Positions 1 to 7,084 of a stretch of DNA of 10,667 bases are shown here, one piece after another. Each line of letters opens with the position of its first letter. Position 1 is the stretch's first letter. The position numbers and the translations under genes are program-made. The stretch comes from Fidelibacterota bacterium (GTDB taxonomy: Bacteria > Marinisomatota > Marinisomatia > Marinisomatales > Marinisomataceae): NCBI GenBank assembly GCA_012963075.1, contig DTWI01000097.1, forward strand, positions 1 through 10,667. Reading direction: 5' to 3'. The notes beneath the pieces were generated by a model. It was given only the letters and a program-made list of their open reading frames with translations. It searched no databases and was not told the origin of the DNA.

Positions 1-2
1 GA

Positions 3-1103
3 ACACAAACTTGATCTGTAATAAATGCTCATCAAGCCAAATTTAAAGTTTCTTGTCTTTCTTGTAGAGAAAATGCTAATCTTCTCTTAGATCAAGTCCA
101 ACAATTTATGCCAATCAAAGTAGCAATTAATAAAATTGATTCTAGTCATCCTTTAAATGGTTTTTGCAAAAAACATAGTATTGAACTTATTGTTGGTGAA
201 GATTCTTCTCATATTCTTTCGCAGTATAATAAAATTGATTTGGCAATCAATTCCATTGTTGGTAGCGCAGGATTAATTCCAACAATTAACACCGTATCTA
301 ATAGTATTGATTTAGCATTAAGCAATAAAGAGTCCTTGGTCTTAGGAGGTCATATTATTATGCCCTTACTTGACGATAGTAGTTCACAAATTATTCCTGT
401 TGATAGCGAACCTTCGGCTATTTTTCAGTGTTTACATGGTGAGCCTGACAATTCTTTAAAAAAAATTACATTAACTGGTAGTGGAGGTCCTTTTTTAGAA
501 AGACCTCTTGACTCATTTGACACAATTACTAAAGAAGAAGCATTAAATCATCCAAAGTGGAATATGGGGAATAAAATTTCTATTGATTCGGCTACGATGA
601 TGAATAAAGGGTTAGAATATGTTGAAGCGTTATGGTTATTTGGAGTGAGTACTGATCAACTTGATATTGTTATTCATCCTCAGTCAATTATTCATTCTTT
701 TGTTCAGTTTATAGACAATTCTTACAAAGCACAATTAGGTGTTCCAGATATGAAAATTCCAATTCAATATGCTTTATCTTATCCTGAAAGAATGCATAAT
801 AATTTTGGAACATTAGATTTTTCAGAAATCAATCAACTTACTTTTTCAACACCAGATATGAACCGATATCCATGTTTAAAACTTGCAATTGATTTAGTTC
901 AGGAAGGGGGAAATAGTATTCCTGTTATGAGCATTGCAAATGACCATGTTGTTGACTTATTTTTAAATGATAAAATTTGTTTTCTAGACATTCCAAAAAC
1001 CATTGAAAAAACAGTAAAAAAATTTCAATCCAAAGAAAAACCTAACACAGAAGATTTGATTCAATTAAATCAAGAAATAAAAGTATATTTAGGCTCAAAT
1101 TAA
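3..1103 (+). CDS. dxr: 1-deoxy-D-xylulose 5-phosphate reductoisomerase, 5'-partial, with an in-frame TGA
   Basis: DXR converts DXP to MEP with NADPH and a divalent metal, the committed step of the non-mevalonate isoprenoid pathway, in the cytosol. Counting from the ATG at 108, I see the family signatures NKES (73-76), VDSE (98-101, metal/substrate), TGSGGP (123-128), IDSATMMNKGLE (159-170) and HPQSIIHS (190-197). The frame clearly continues upstream of 108: codons 15-107 read SVINAHQAKFKVSCLSCREN and on, which matches the DXR N-terminal NADPH domain. Codons 3-11 read TQT, the end of the GSTGSIGxQTL motif, but the expected Leu codon (12-14) is TGA. The ATG at 108 is therefore not a plausible native start, since a protein made from it would lack most of the nucleotide-binding fold. 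The true start lies outside the window. Six nt separate it from rseP. Family assignment is very secure; whether the gene is intact is not. Confidence 0.93.
12..14 (+). other. In-frame TGA inside the dxr NADPH-binding motif
   Basis: The dxr frame reads T-Q-T-stop-S-V-I-N, where the family has x-Q-T-L-x-V-I. One base change (TTA to TGA) would explain it. Frame and protein similarity are intact on both sides, so a frameshift is unlikely. UGA recoding is also unlikely, because TGA ends the acyltransferase gene at 3436-3438. A base-call error near a contig end, or a true nonsense mutation, are the two realistic readings. Confidence 0.7.
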
Positions 1104-1109
1104 TTAAGT

Positions 1110-2183
1110 ATGATTTATATTTTAGCATTCATCATTTTAATAGGGGTTATTGTCTTTGTTCATGAACTAGGACACTATTTAGCTGCCCGTAGTGTTGGGG
1201 TAACGGTAGAAAAATTTTCAATCGGAATGCCCCCAACAATTTATAATTTCAAACCTAAAAATTCCAAGACTGTTTTTGCAATAGGTGCTTTACCATTGGG
1301 CGGTTATGTTAAAATGAAGGGACTATTAGATGAAAGCATGGATTCTGGTTTTAGTGGTGAAGACGATGAATTAGAATCAAAAAGTCCTCTACAAAAAATT
1401 TGGGTGATGAGTGCTGGAGTAATTATGAATATCCTCTTAGCTTTTTTAGTATTTGTTATTATTGGGAAAATGAATGGAGAACCGGTTGTTGTTAATAATG
1501 ATACAACCATTGATTATGTTGTCCCAAACAGTCCTGCTTTTGAAGGAGGATTAAATCAAGGCGATATGGTAATTTCTGTAAATGCTACCAATGTTAAAAC
1601 ATGGGATGAGTTTACTACTATTATTAAACAAAGCCCCAATACAACATTATCTATGATTATCATTAGAGACGGCAGTGAAATTCAAAAGAGCATTACCCCA
1701 TTATCTGCGCCAGACATTGCATCAGGAAGAGTCGATCAAGTCATTGGGAAACTTGGTGTTGATAAAAAAAGAGAAATAAAAGATTTAAGTTTTATTGAAT
1801 CATTTCAATATGGATTTGATCAAACAATTTGGTCAATGATATTAATGACTACATCGTTAAAAATGATTTTTACAGGAAATGTAAGTAGAGACGATGTTGG
1901 TAGTATCATTATGATTGGACAAATGGCAGGAGAAGCAGCACAAGCGGGACTTACCCCATTTTTAATGTTGATGGCTCTTATTAGTATGAATTTAGCTTTT
2001 ATCAATATTTTACCTATTCCTGCTCTGGACGGTGGTCAGATTATGGTTATATTAATTGAAATGCTATTAGGAAAACCGTTATCTATTAAAACAAGAATGC
2101 GTATTCAATCAGTTGGCATGTTTATTTTGTTAGGCTTGATGGCATTTCTTATTATTAATGATATTCTGAGGGTTTTGTCCTAA
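1110..2183 (+). CDS. rseP: RseP-family site-2 intramembrane zinc metalloprotease, single PDZ
   Basis: M50-family protease that cuts transmembrane segments. In characterised bacteria it releases sigma factors from anti-sigma factors and clears leftover signal peptides in the inner membrane. The 357-aa protein has the zinc-binding HELGH at 18-22 within the first membrane helix, the conserved GGYVKMKG at 64-71, a second helix around 97-118, one PDZ domain at about 130-197, and the third catalytic element NILPIPALDGG at about 299-309, whose Asp is the third zinc ligand. A last hydrophobic helix lies at about 333-350. E. coli RseP is longer and has two PDZ domains; a single PDZ is common in other phyla. 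It follows dxr by 6 nt and no SD is visible before the ATG. The dxr-rseP pairing is typical of the isoprenoid/envelope cluster. Its stop overlaps the stop of the convergent DUF3108 gene. Confidence 0.95.
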   Translation: MIYILAFIILIGVIVFVHELGHYLAARSVGVTVEKFSIGMPPTIYNFKPKNSKTVFAIGALPLGGYVKMKGLLDESMDSGFSGEDDELESKSPLQKIWVMSAGVIMNILLAFLVFVIIGKMNGEPVVVNNDTTIDYVVPNSPAFEGGLNQGDMVISVNATNVKTWDEFTTIIKQSPNTTLSMIIIRDGSEIQKSITPLSAPDIASGRVDQVIGKLGVDKKREIKDLSFIESFQYGFDQTIWSMILMTTSLKMIFTGNVSRDDVGSIIMIGQMAGEAAQAGLTPFLMLMALISMNLAFINILPIPALDGGQIMVILIEMLLGKPLSIKTRMRIQSVGMFILLGLMAFLIINDILRVLS

Positions 2184-2869
2184 TAGGATTTTAGCTTTAA
2201 AACAATCACTCCATTTTTCAATTTAATCGATATTTTTATAGGGATTGTATTATCACCAACAATAGCATAAGAAATTTCCATATCTCCTTTATTTTTTAGT
2301 ACTGATTTACCATTATAAACTGGCTTGTAAGTATAGGCATTAAATTTTCCAGCTGGTGTATTGATTGATTTATAACCAGTATTTTTAATTTCAATTTCTC
2401 GAATTTTACCCTCATCCAATGTTAAAAATTTTTTTGAAGTATTTTCTGGAATATTGATATTACGCAATATCATAATTAATCCATAAGGATCAACTACCTT
2501 TCCAGGAAGAATATATTTTTTTCCATTGGTGACAGCAATATTATTTTTAATCATTGTTTTTGACTTTCGGCGAAAGTTAGCTTCTCTTATATTTTTTTCT
2601 TGTTTTACTAGATAAAATCCTTCTTTATCAATCCAACTATTAATTTCGTCTCTAATTTTATATAGTCGATCTCCAAGTTTTGATGTTTTTACAGAAAAAT
2701 GAAAATGGTACACTTCCTGATTATTAATGAATTCAATTGGTTTGGTTTCTAGGCTTGCTTTCCCCATTTTTATTGGTCCAAAAAAGACATTGTAGTTATA
2801 TTTTTCTCCATCGATAAAATCTTGACCACTTAACAATGAAACAAGTAATGTTATAATAATTTTCTTCAT
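2180..2869 (-). CDS. DUF3108 family, predicted periplasmic protein
   Basis: A 229-aa protein of the DUF3108 family, whose function is not established. It starts with a short signal peptide: Lys-Lys, then a hydrophobic stretch at about 4-14, with likely cleavage near SLLSG at 11-15, so it is probably periplasmic. The segment GEKYNYNVFFGPIKMGKASL (21-40) is the typical N-terminal DUF3108 strand pair (a Y-x-V start followed by I-x-x-G-x-A). The rest is predicted beta-rich, with alternating charged and hydrophobic residues, and contains TPAGKFNAYTYKP, typical of the family's second half. It is the last gene of the minus-strand operon, 3 nt after tsaC. Its TAG stop overlaps the rseP TAA stop by 4 nt, leaving no room for a terminator. 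A role with the envelope is plausible from its location signal and from the acyltransferase in the same operon, but this is inference. Confidence 0.8.
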   Translation of the reverse strand: MKKIIITLLVSLLSGQDFIDGEKYNYNVFFGPIKMGKASLETKPIEFINNQEVYHFHFSVKTSKLGDRLYKIRDEINSWIDKEGFYLVKQEKNIREANFRRKSKTMIKNNIAVTNGKKYILPGKVVDPYGLIMILRNINIPENTSKKFLTLDEGKIREIEIKNTGYKSINTPAGKFNAYTYKPVYNGKSVLKNKGDMEISYAIVGDNTIPIKISIKLKNGVIVLKLKSY

Positions 2870-2872
2870 TAT

Positions 2873-3439
2873 TTATCTAATTTGTGAAATTGTATTATGT
2901 TCAAAAATATAAATTTTTGATGGATTATTATTTTGTAATGTTCCTGCATCTAATAATAAATCAATTTCATTGCCAAACTCTTTTTCAATTAAATCTGGAT
3001 CATTTAATGGTGGTGTTCCACTGATATTGACACTCGTGCTAGTGATTAGATTGTTATAGTTAGATAAAAGCACATTTAAAAATGCATGTTGTGGAATACG
3101 GAATCCAATTTTCCCTTGATCTACAATAAGTTTACTAATAAAATTTTCTGTATAAGGAACAATGCAAGTATCTCCGTTGTTTATAATTTTTAACATTTTT
3201 CCCTCTAATATGGGATTAATTAAAATGTTGCTTGAAATATCTTCCAGTTTATGGGCGATAATTGTCATTGGTCCTGTTCTTTTTTTTAAATTATTTATTT
3301 TTTTAATGCCCCTATCATTGTTTGCATCGGTGCCAATTCCATAGATTGTATCTGTTGGATAAACGATAATCTCTTTATTTGTTAATGATGTAATAGCTTG
3401 ATCAATTGCATTGACATCATTAATAGATATGCGTTTCAT
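2873..3439 (-). CDS. tsaC: Threonylcarbamoyl-AMP synthase (TsaC/Sua5/YrdC family)
   Basis: Makes threonylcarbamoyl-AMP from threonine, bicarbonate and ATP, the first step of t6A formation at position 37 of ANN-decoding tRNAs. Counting from the ATG (188 aa), the protein shows YPTDTIYGIG (27-36), the KKR basic element (52-54), GFRIP (112-116) and STSVNISG (134-141), which together are the YrdC-domain signature. The length fits the short TsaC type without the extra Sua5 domain. I chose the ATG at 3439, which gives an ATGA overlap with the acyltransferase stop; an in-frame TTG at 3457 is possible but adds six residues without support. The loop that usually reads PGPxT is here INNGDTCIV (86-94), so it is degenerate. 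The overlap implies translational coupling. No SD is visible. Confidence 0.9.
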   Translation of the reverse strand: MKRISINDVNAIDQAITSLTNKEIIVYPTDTIYGIGTDANNDRGIKKINNLKKRTGPMTIIAHKLEDISSNILINPILEGKMLKIINNGDTCIVPYTENFISKLIVDQGKIGFRIPQHAFLNVLLSNYNNLITSTSVNISGTPPLNDPDLIEKEFGNEIDLLLDAGTLQNNNPSKIYIFEHNTISQIR

Positions 3440-4269
3440 TGTGGTTTTGTTTTCCAACGTTTATGAAGCCAAAAATATTGTTCAGGATATTTTCTAATCA
3501 TTTGTTCAAGCATCGAAGTATATTTTTGAACCGTATCTTCAATGCTCATATTTGCTGTATCTATTCTTTCAAAGTTTGCTTCGTGATGGTTATTAGTTTT
3601 TACTATTGAACAGAAAATCAGTGGGCTTCCCATTATTTGATTATATCTTGCTGCTCCAGAAGGAGTAGAAGAAAGTATATTAAAAAATTTTACAAAAATA
3701 CCTTTCTGTCCTGCGTCTTGATCACTTAGAAGTATAAGTATCTCCTTATTTTGTAATGATTTTTTAACTTCATTAGCCGGACCTCCCTTGTGCATTTCAT
3801 TTGATATATATGGTTTTCTTAGTTCTAAAAACAATCTTCCGGCTTCACGATTATTTTGTTTGTATGATACCCCTGCAATATTCTTGTAACCATTTTTTGC
3901 CATCGCAACGAATAATTTATGGAATGATCCAAAATGTCCACTGACCAAAATAACTCCTTTTTCCTCTTTTAGTGCTTCATCTAGAATATGAATATTGTTT
4001 AGATGAACTTTTTTTAGATCAAAATGTGCATATTGACTGAGGAAATCCACGATTTCTTCCAAATAAAATTGATAACATTTTTTAATAATTGTATTATACC
4101 ACTTGTTATCCTTTTCTGGGAATGCGATTCTAAGATTTTCTAAGGCCATTTTCTTTCTTAGTTTTAGAACACGGAATAATAGAAAATAATTTATTTTATA
4201 GTTACTTTTGAGAAAGAATTTTGGCAATTTCTCCAAACAAAAAGAATAAGACTTGAGAAACCAATACAT
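3436..4269 (-). CDS. Lipid A biosynthesis-type acyltransferase (LpxL/HtrB family), altered dyad
   Basis: Family members add the secondary acyl chain to lipid A or related lipids on the inner face of the inner membrane. In the 277-aa form I prefer, the sequence starts with an amphipathic or membrane-associated stretch (1-35), then NLRIAFPE (45-52), the SGHFG block (110-114), DQDAGQKGIFVKFF (183-196) and STPSGAARY (200-208). All are in family order. The catalytic HX4(D/E) motif is HFGSFH (112-117): the acid is replaced by His. The ATG at 4269 is chosen because it places the N-terminus as in family members. An upstream in-frame start at 4353 would add 28 residues and run into the divergent nfeD gene. 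It heads the operon with tsaC (ATGA overlap) and the DUF3108 gene. Family is secure; the exact acceptor, and whether it is active, are open. Confidence 0.87.
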   Translation of the reverse strand: MYWFLKSYSFCLEKLPKFFLKSNYKINYFLLFRVLKLRKKMALENLRIAFPEKDNKWYNTIIKKCYQFYLEEIVDFLSQYAHFDLKKVHLNNIHILDEALKEEKGVILVSGHFGSFHKLFVAMAKNGYKNIAGVSYKQNNREAGRLFLELRKPYISNEMHKGGPANEVKKSLQNKEILILLSDQDAGQKGIFVKFFNILSSTPSGAARYNQIMGSPLIFCSIVKTNNHHEANFERIDTANMSIEDTVQKYTSMLEQMIRKYPEQYFWLHKRWKTKPQ

Positions 4270-4297
4270 TTTTATAATGTAAATCTTTGTGTTAGCA
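4270..4297. promoter_or_regulatory. 28-bp divergent start region, acyltransferase operon / nfeD operon
   Basis: Only 28 bp separate the two divergent ATG codons. A perfect TATAAT lies at 4273-4278 on the + strand, about 20 nt before the nfeD ATG, giving a predicted leader of roughly a dozen bases. A TTGAGA at 4253-4258 inside the opposite gene is the best -35 match, but the 14-bp spacer is shorter than the usual 16-18. For the minus-strand operon only weak AT-rich -10-like sequences are visible, close to its start. If both promoters are here they must overlap or lie within the opposite coding sequence. Confidence 0.45.
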
Positions 4298-5500
4298 ATG
4301 AAAACAAAATTTAACAAGCTTTGGATATTTATTTTATGTGTTATTTTTAGCATTACGCTTGCTGATAACCATAATACAAAAGTATATGTTGTTCCAATTC
4401 AAAATACAATTGATCTAGGTATTCCTGCTTTTGTTAATCGTGCTATTGATACTGCTGAAAAGGATGATGCCAAACTAATTATTTTTGATATTGAAACTTT
4501 TGGTGGACGGGTTGATGCAGCAACACAAGTTAAAGATGCAATTTCTGGTACTGACATTCAAACCATTGCGTTTATTAATAGGCGTGCTATTTCTGCTGGT
4601 TCTCTTATTGCTCTTTCTTGTGATAAAATCTATATGACTTCTGGAGCTACAATTGGTGCTACAAGCGTAGTAGATATGAGCGGTGAAAAACAAGCTGAAA
4701 AATCTCAAAGTTATATGAGAGAAGAAATGGCTGCTACTGCAGAACAATCTGGAAAAAACACCGCCATTGCTCGTGGGATGGTTGATGAAGAATTGAGTTT
4801 CGAATATCTTGTAGTTGATGGTGATTCTATGAAGGTAGATGATATAGAAGGGCGTAAAGAAGGCAAGCTAATTACACTTACGACTGAACTTGCCCTAAAA
4901 TATAAAATTGCTGATGGAACAAGTGAATCAATTGAAGATATTCTTTTAGATTTAAGTATAGAAAACTATGATATTATTACCTTGGATGAAAATTGGTCCG
5001 AAGATTTAGTACGCATTCTTACAGATCCTGTTGTCTCTTCTCTATTAACTACTTTTGGTACTATTGGAATTATTTCTGAACTATATAGTGCAGGATGGGG
5101 CATTGGAGGCACTATCGGAATAATTTGTTTAACATTAGCGTTAGGAGCAGGTTATTTAACCAAGCTTGCTTCAGCTACAGATTTGTTAATCATTTTTTCA
5201 GGATTAACTCTATTATTAGTTGAGTTTGTAGCTATTCCTGGATTTGGTGTTTTTGGTATAGTAGGATTAGTAATTCTATTTTATGGTTTATATTTATTAT
5301 TGATTCCTGATGTTCCAGTAAGTGATGAAATATATTCAGCAGCGTTAGATGGTTTTGCTTGGTCAATTGTTGGAGGTGTTATAATATTAATTATGTTAAT
5401 TCGTTTAATATCACAATCAAAAGTATTTCAAAAATTTATTACGACAGATTCAAATAAAACAACCTTAAAAGACAACTATGACAAAAGATCAAAGGTATAG
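4298..5500 (+). CDS. nfeD: NfeD-family membrane serine protease (ClpP-class), lacking the C-terminal OB domain
   Basis: Long-type NfeD proteins combine a periplasmic ClpP/SppA-like serine protease with a membrane region and act with stomatin/flotillin partners. From the ATG at 4298 (400 aa): signal sequence about 5-22; protease domain about 28-215 with DIETFGG (64-70, the usual TPGG-type loop), probable nucleophile Ser99 in AISAGS (97-102), and Lys131 or Lys135 as the candidate general base. Hydrophobic helices lie at about 245-285 (two segments), 295-312, 318-337 and 353-371. After the last helix only about 29 polar residues remain, so the C-terminal OB-fold barrel of long NfeD proteins is missing. 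No OB-like reading frame follows in 5501-5565. A GTG at 4289 is an alternative start adding three residues. floA follows after 65 nt, as in B. subtilis yqeZ-yqfA. Confidence 0.9.
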   Translation: MKTKFNKLWIFILCVIFSITLADNHNTKVYVVPIQNTIDLGIPAFVNRAIDTAEKDDAKLIIFDIETFGGRVDAATQVKDAISGTDIQTIAFINRRAISAGSLIALSCDKIYMTSGATIGATSVVDMSGEKQAEKSQSYMREEMAATAEQSGKNTAIARGMVDEELSFEYLVVDGDSMKVDDIEGRKEGKLITLTTELALKYKIADGTSESIEDILLDLSIENYDIITLDENWSEDLVRILTDPVVSSLLTTFGTIGIISELYSAGWGIGGTIGIICLTLALGAGYLTKLASATDLLIIFSGLTLLLVEFVAIPGFGVFGIVGLVILFYGLYLLLIPDVPVSDEIYSAALDGFAWSIVGGVIILIMLIRLISQSKVFQKFITTDSNKTTLKDNYDKRSKV

Positions 5501-5533
5501 TACTTATTTATATTAGTTTTTATGAATAAATTG

Positions 5534-5539
5534 TATAAT
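5534..5539 (+). promoter_or_regulatory. Possible -10 element before floA
   Basis: A perfect TATAAT sits 26 nt before the floA ATG, in the longest intergenic gap of the forward gene run (5501-5565). No convincing -35 is present at the normal distance, and in such AT-rich DNA a chance match is likely. It would let floA and the genes after it be transcribed separately from nfeD. Confidence 0.3.
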
Positions 5540-5553
5540 AAACCACATAGTAT

Positions 5554-5563
5554 AAAGGAGGAG
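5554..5563 (+). promoter_or_regulatory. Strong Shine-Dalgarno of floA
   Basis: AAAGGAGGAG lies just before the floA ATG. AAAGGAGG (5554-5561) is a full match to the usual 16S anti-SD, with a rather short 4-nt spacing. It fixes the floA start, and it is the only clear SD among the gene starts in this window. Confidence 0.85.
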
Positions 5564-5565
5564 TA

Positions 5566-6534
5566 ATGGGACTGTATTTTGCCATACCGTTAGTATTATT
5601 TATTATCGTACTATTATGGATTGTGCCAGTTGGATTATGGTTACAAGCTATTTTTAGTATTGGAGGAGGACATATAACAATTTTTAATTTAGTTGGTATG
5701 AGATTTAGAAGAGTTCCCCCTAGCATCATTGTTAATGGTTTAATTGCTTCTAATAAAGCCGGGATAGAGGGTGTTTCAAGTTCGGATTTAGAAGTACACT
5801 ATATGGCTGGAGGGGATGTAAATAAGGTTGTAGATGCATTAATTGCCGCCTCTAAAGCTGGTCTTGATCTTACTTTTTCCATCGCTACTGCTATTGATTT
5901 GGCAGGAAGAGATGTATTGGCTGCTGTACAAACTAGTGTGTATCCAAAAGTAATTGATGCACCAGTAGAGGGTAAATTATCAGCGGTTGCCAAGGATGGA
6001 ATTGAGGTAAGAGCAAAAGCAAGAGTGACGGTAAGAACTGATATCCCTAATTTGGTTGGGGGTGCTACAGAAGAGACTATTATTGCAAGAGTTGGTGAGG
6101 GCATTGTAAGCGCAATCGGTTCTAAAGAAACTTATGAAGCGGTGTTAGAAAATCCTGATTCGATTTCAAAAACCGTATTAGACAGAGGATTAAATAAGGG
6201 AACTGCTTTTGAAATTTTATCAATTGATATTGCCGATATCGATGTTGGGAAAAATATTGGTGCTCAGCTTCAAGCAGACCAAGCAGAAGCAGATTTACGT
6301 GTAGCACAAGCAAAGGCAGAAACCAGAAGAGCAATGGCTGTTGCACTTGAACAGGAAATGAAAGCAAAGGTTGTTGAAGCTGAATCCGAAGTTCCAAAAG
6401 CAATGGCACAAGCGTTCCGCGAAGGGAATTTAGGAGTTATGGATTACTATAAACTTAATAATGTTGCTGCCGACACTAGCATGAGAGAATCAATTGCTGA
6501 TACTGGTGAAGAACAAGACATAACTGAGGAATAA
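5566..6534 (+). CDS. floA: Flotillin-like protein FloA (YqfA/UPF0365)
   Basis: Membrane scaffold protein that forms functional membrane microdomains in bacteria and is usually encoded beside NfeD. The 322-aa product matches the FloA layout from end to end: hydrophobic membrane hairpin at about 5-32; the segment [17 protein letters not shown] (41-57); a PHB/SPFH domain at about 70-230 with [18 protein letters not shown] (78-95), [10 protein letters not shown] (109-118) and [12 protein letters not shown] (174-185); then an EA-rich coiled-coil at about 236-286 ([18 protein letters not shown]), and a C-terminal [12 protein letters not shown] (285-296). Compared with B. subtilis FloA as I remember it, the coiled coil is about seven residues shorter, that is, about one heptad. 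Length is close to the family norm (about 330). The strong SD suggests high or independent translation. Confidence 0.95.
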   Translation: MGLYFAIPLVLFIIVLLWIVPVGLWLQAIFSIGGGHITIFNLVGMRFRRVPPSIIVNGLIASNKAGIEGVSSSDLEVHYMAGGDVNKVVDALIAASKAGLDLTFSIATAIDLAGRDVLAAVQTSVYPKVIDAPVEGKLSAVAKDGIEVRAKARVTVRTDIPNLVGGATEETIIARVGEGIVSAIGSKETYEAVLENPDSISKTVLDRGLNKGTAFEILSIDIADIDVGKNIGAQLQADQAEADLRVAQAKAETRRAMAVALEQEMKAKVVEAESEVPKAMAQAFREGNLGVMDYYKLNNVAADTSMRESIADTGEEQDITEE

Positions 6535-6540
6535 TAAAGT

Positions 6541-7083
6541 TTGGAAGAGTTATTTTATTGGCTTGTTATCTTAGCATTTTATCTTTTTTCTGCGTATAGA
6601 AGTCGAAAGAAAAAGGCCATTCCTCGGCCTCTTGAAAAAGAAGTAAAAGACGTTATTCCTGCTGTACCACCACAGACAAAAAGTGTTTTAGATTTTCTTA
6701 ATGATGCATTCGAGAAAATGGAAGCAGAAGTTGAAATACCTAAACCGCCTCGGTCTGTTAAAAAACCTATCAAACCAATTGATATTGTTCCACCCAAAGT
6801 TGGTTTACAGATTCAGGATCAATCTACACACCATATTGAACCAATCTTTGAAGAACATTTTAATGCTACGCATAATGTTAGCAAGATTCAGGATACTCGT
6901 CGTTTAAGCGTTTTACAATCAACAATTAAGCGTACTAGGCATACGGATACTCATACTCAAGATAGTTTATTTGATGCAAAATCTAAAATCCAAACATTAC
7001 AAAAAAAATATTCTAGTAATCCATTCAAACTTGGCATCATCATGCAAACAATTTTTGATCAACCAAAAGCAATGCAATCATAA
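6541..7083 (+). CDS. Membrane-anchored protein of unknown function downstream of floA
   Basis: I do not recognise this 180-aa protein. It has an N-terminal hydrophobic anchor (4-18) followed by RSRKKK (20-25), which predicts a single helix with the bulk in the cytoplasm. A Pro- and Lys-rich low-complexity middle (28-87, with PRP, PPQ, PKPP and VPP turns) follows, then a polar, His/Thr-rich stretch (95-140). The more compact C-terminus (150-178) includes NPFKLGIIMQTIFDQPKAM, which resembles a short helix seen at the end of other small anchored proteins (hydrophobic, then I-L-x-x-P-K-A); I state this from memory only. TTG is the only usable start: TAA lies two codons upstream and the next in-frame ATG (6718) would remove the anchor. 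It is 6 nt after floA and 1 nt before adk, so it is cotranscribed. A partner or adaptor of FloA/NfeD is inference from position. Confidence 0.72.
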   Translation: MEELFYWLVILAFYLFSAYRSRKKKAIPRPLEKEVKDVIPAVPPQTKSVLDFLNDAFEKMEAEVEIPKPPRSVKKPIKPIDIVPPKVGLQIQDQSTHHIEPIFEEHFNATHNVSKIQDTRRLSVLQSTIKRTRHTDTHTQDSLFDAKSKIQTLQKKYSSNPFKLGIIMQTIFDQPKAMQS

Positions 7084-7084
7084 T

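Noticed and set aside
12..14. UGA recoding (alternative genetic code)
   Set aside because: TGA is the functional stop of the acyltransferase (3436-3438, with an ATGA overlap), and no other gene in the window has an internal TGA.
1304..2005. Antisense frames under rseP
   Set aside because: Short, overlap conserved rseP codons, no coding features of their own.
2179..2189. Near-palindrome TCCTA-A-TAGGA at the overlapping stops
   Set aside because: One-base centre cannot fold into a stable hairpin and it is short enough to occur by chance; dictated largely by the two stop codons.
3162..3344. Forward 60-codon frame inside tsaC, hydrophobic
   Set aside because: It is the complement of tsaC; its hydrophobicity follows from Lys/Asn-rich codons read in reverse.
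4475..4747. Antisense frame of 90 codons under nfeD, Cys/Ser/Asn-rich
   Set aside because: Composition reflects reverse reading of the protease domain; no start signal and no homology pattern.
5799..6409. Two antisense open frames (about 95-101 codons) under floA
   Set aside because: They lie fully within a strongly conserved gene on the other strand, have no recognisable protein features, and arise from the Ala/Glu-rich codon pattern of floA.
6701..6907. Forward 68-codon frame inside the unknown protein gene
   Set aside because: The alternative frame has no start signal; the 6541-7083 frame has a membrane anchor and fits the operon spacing.
6971..7084. N-terminal extension of adk by 38 codons
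   Set aside because: It overlaps the preceding gene and has no adenylate-kinase similarity; the ATG at 7085 directly precedes the P-loop as in the family.
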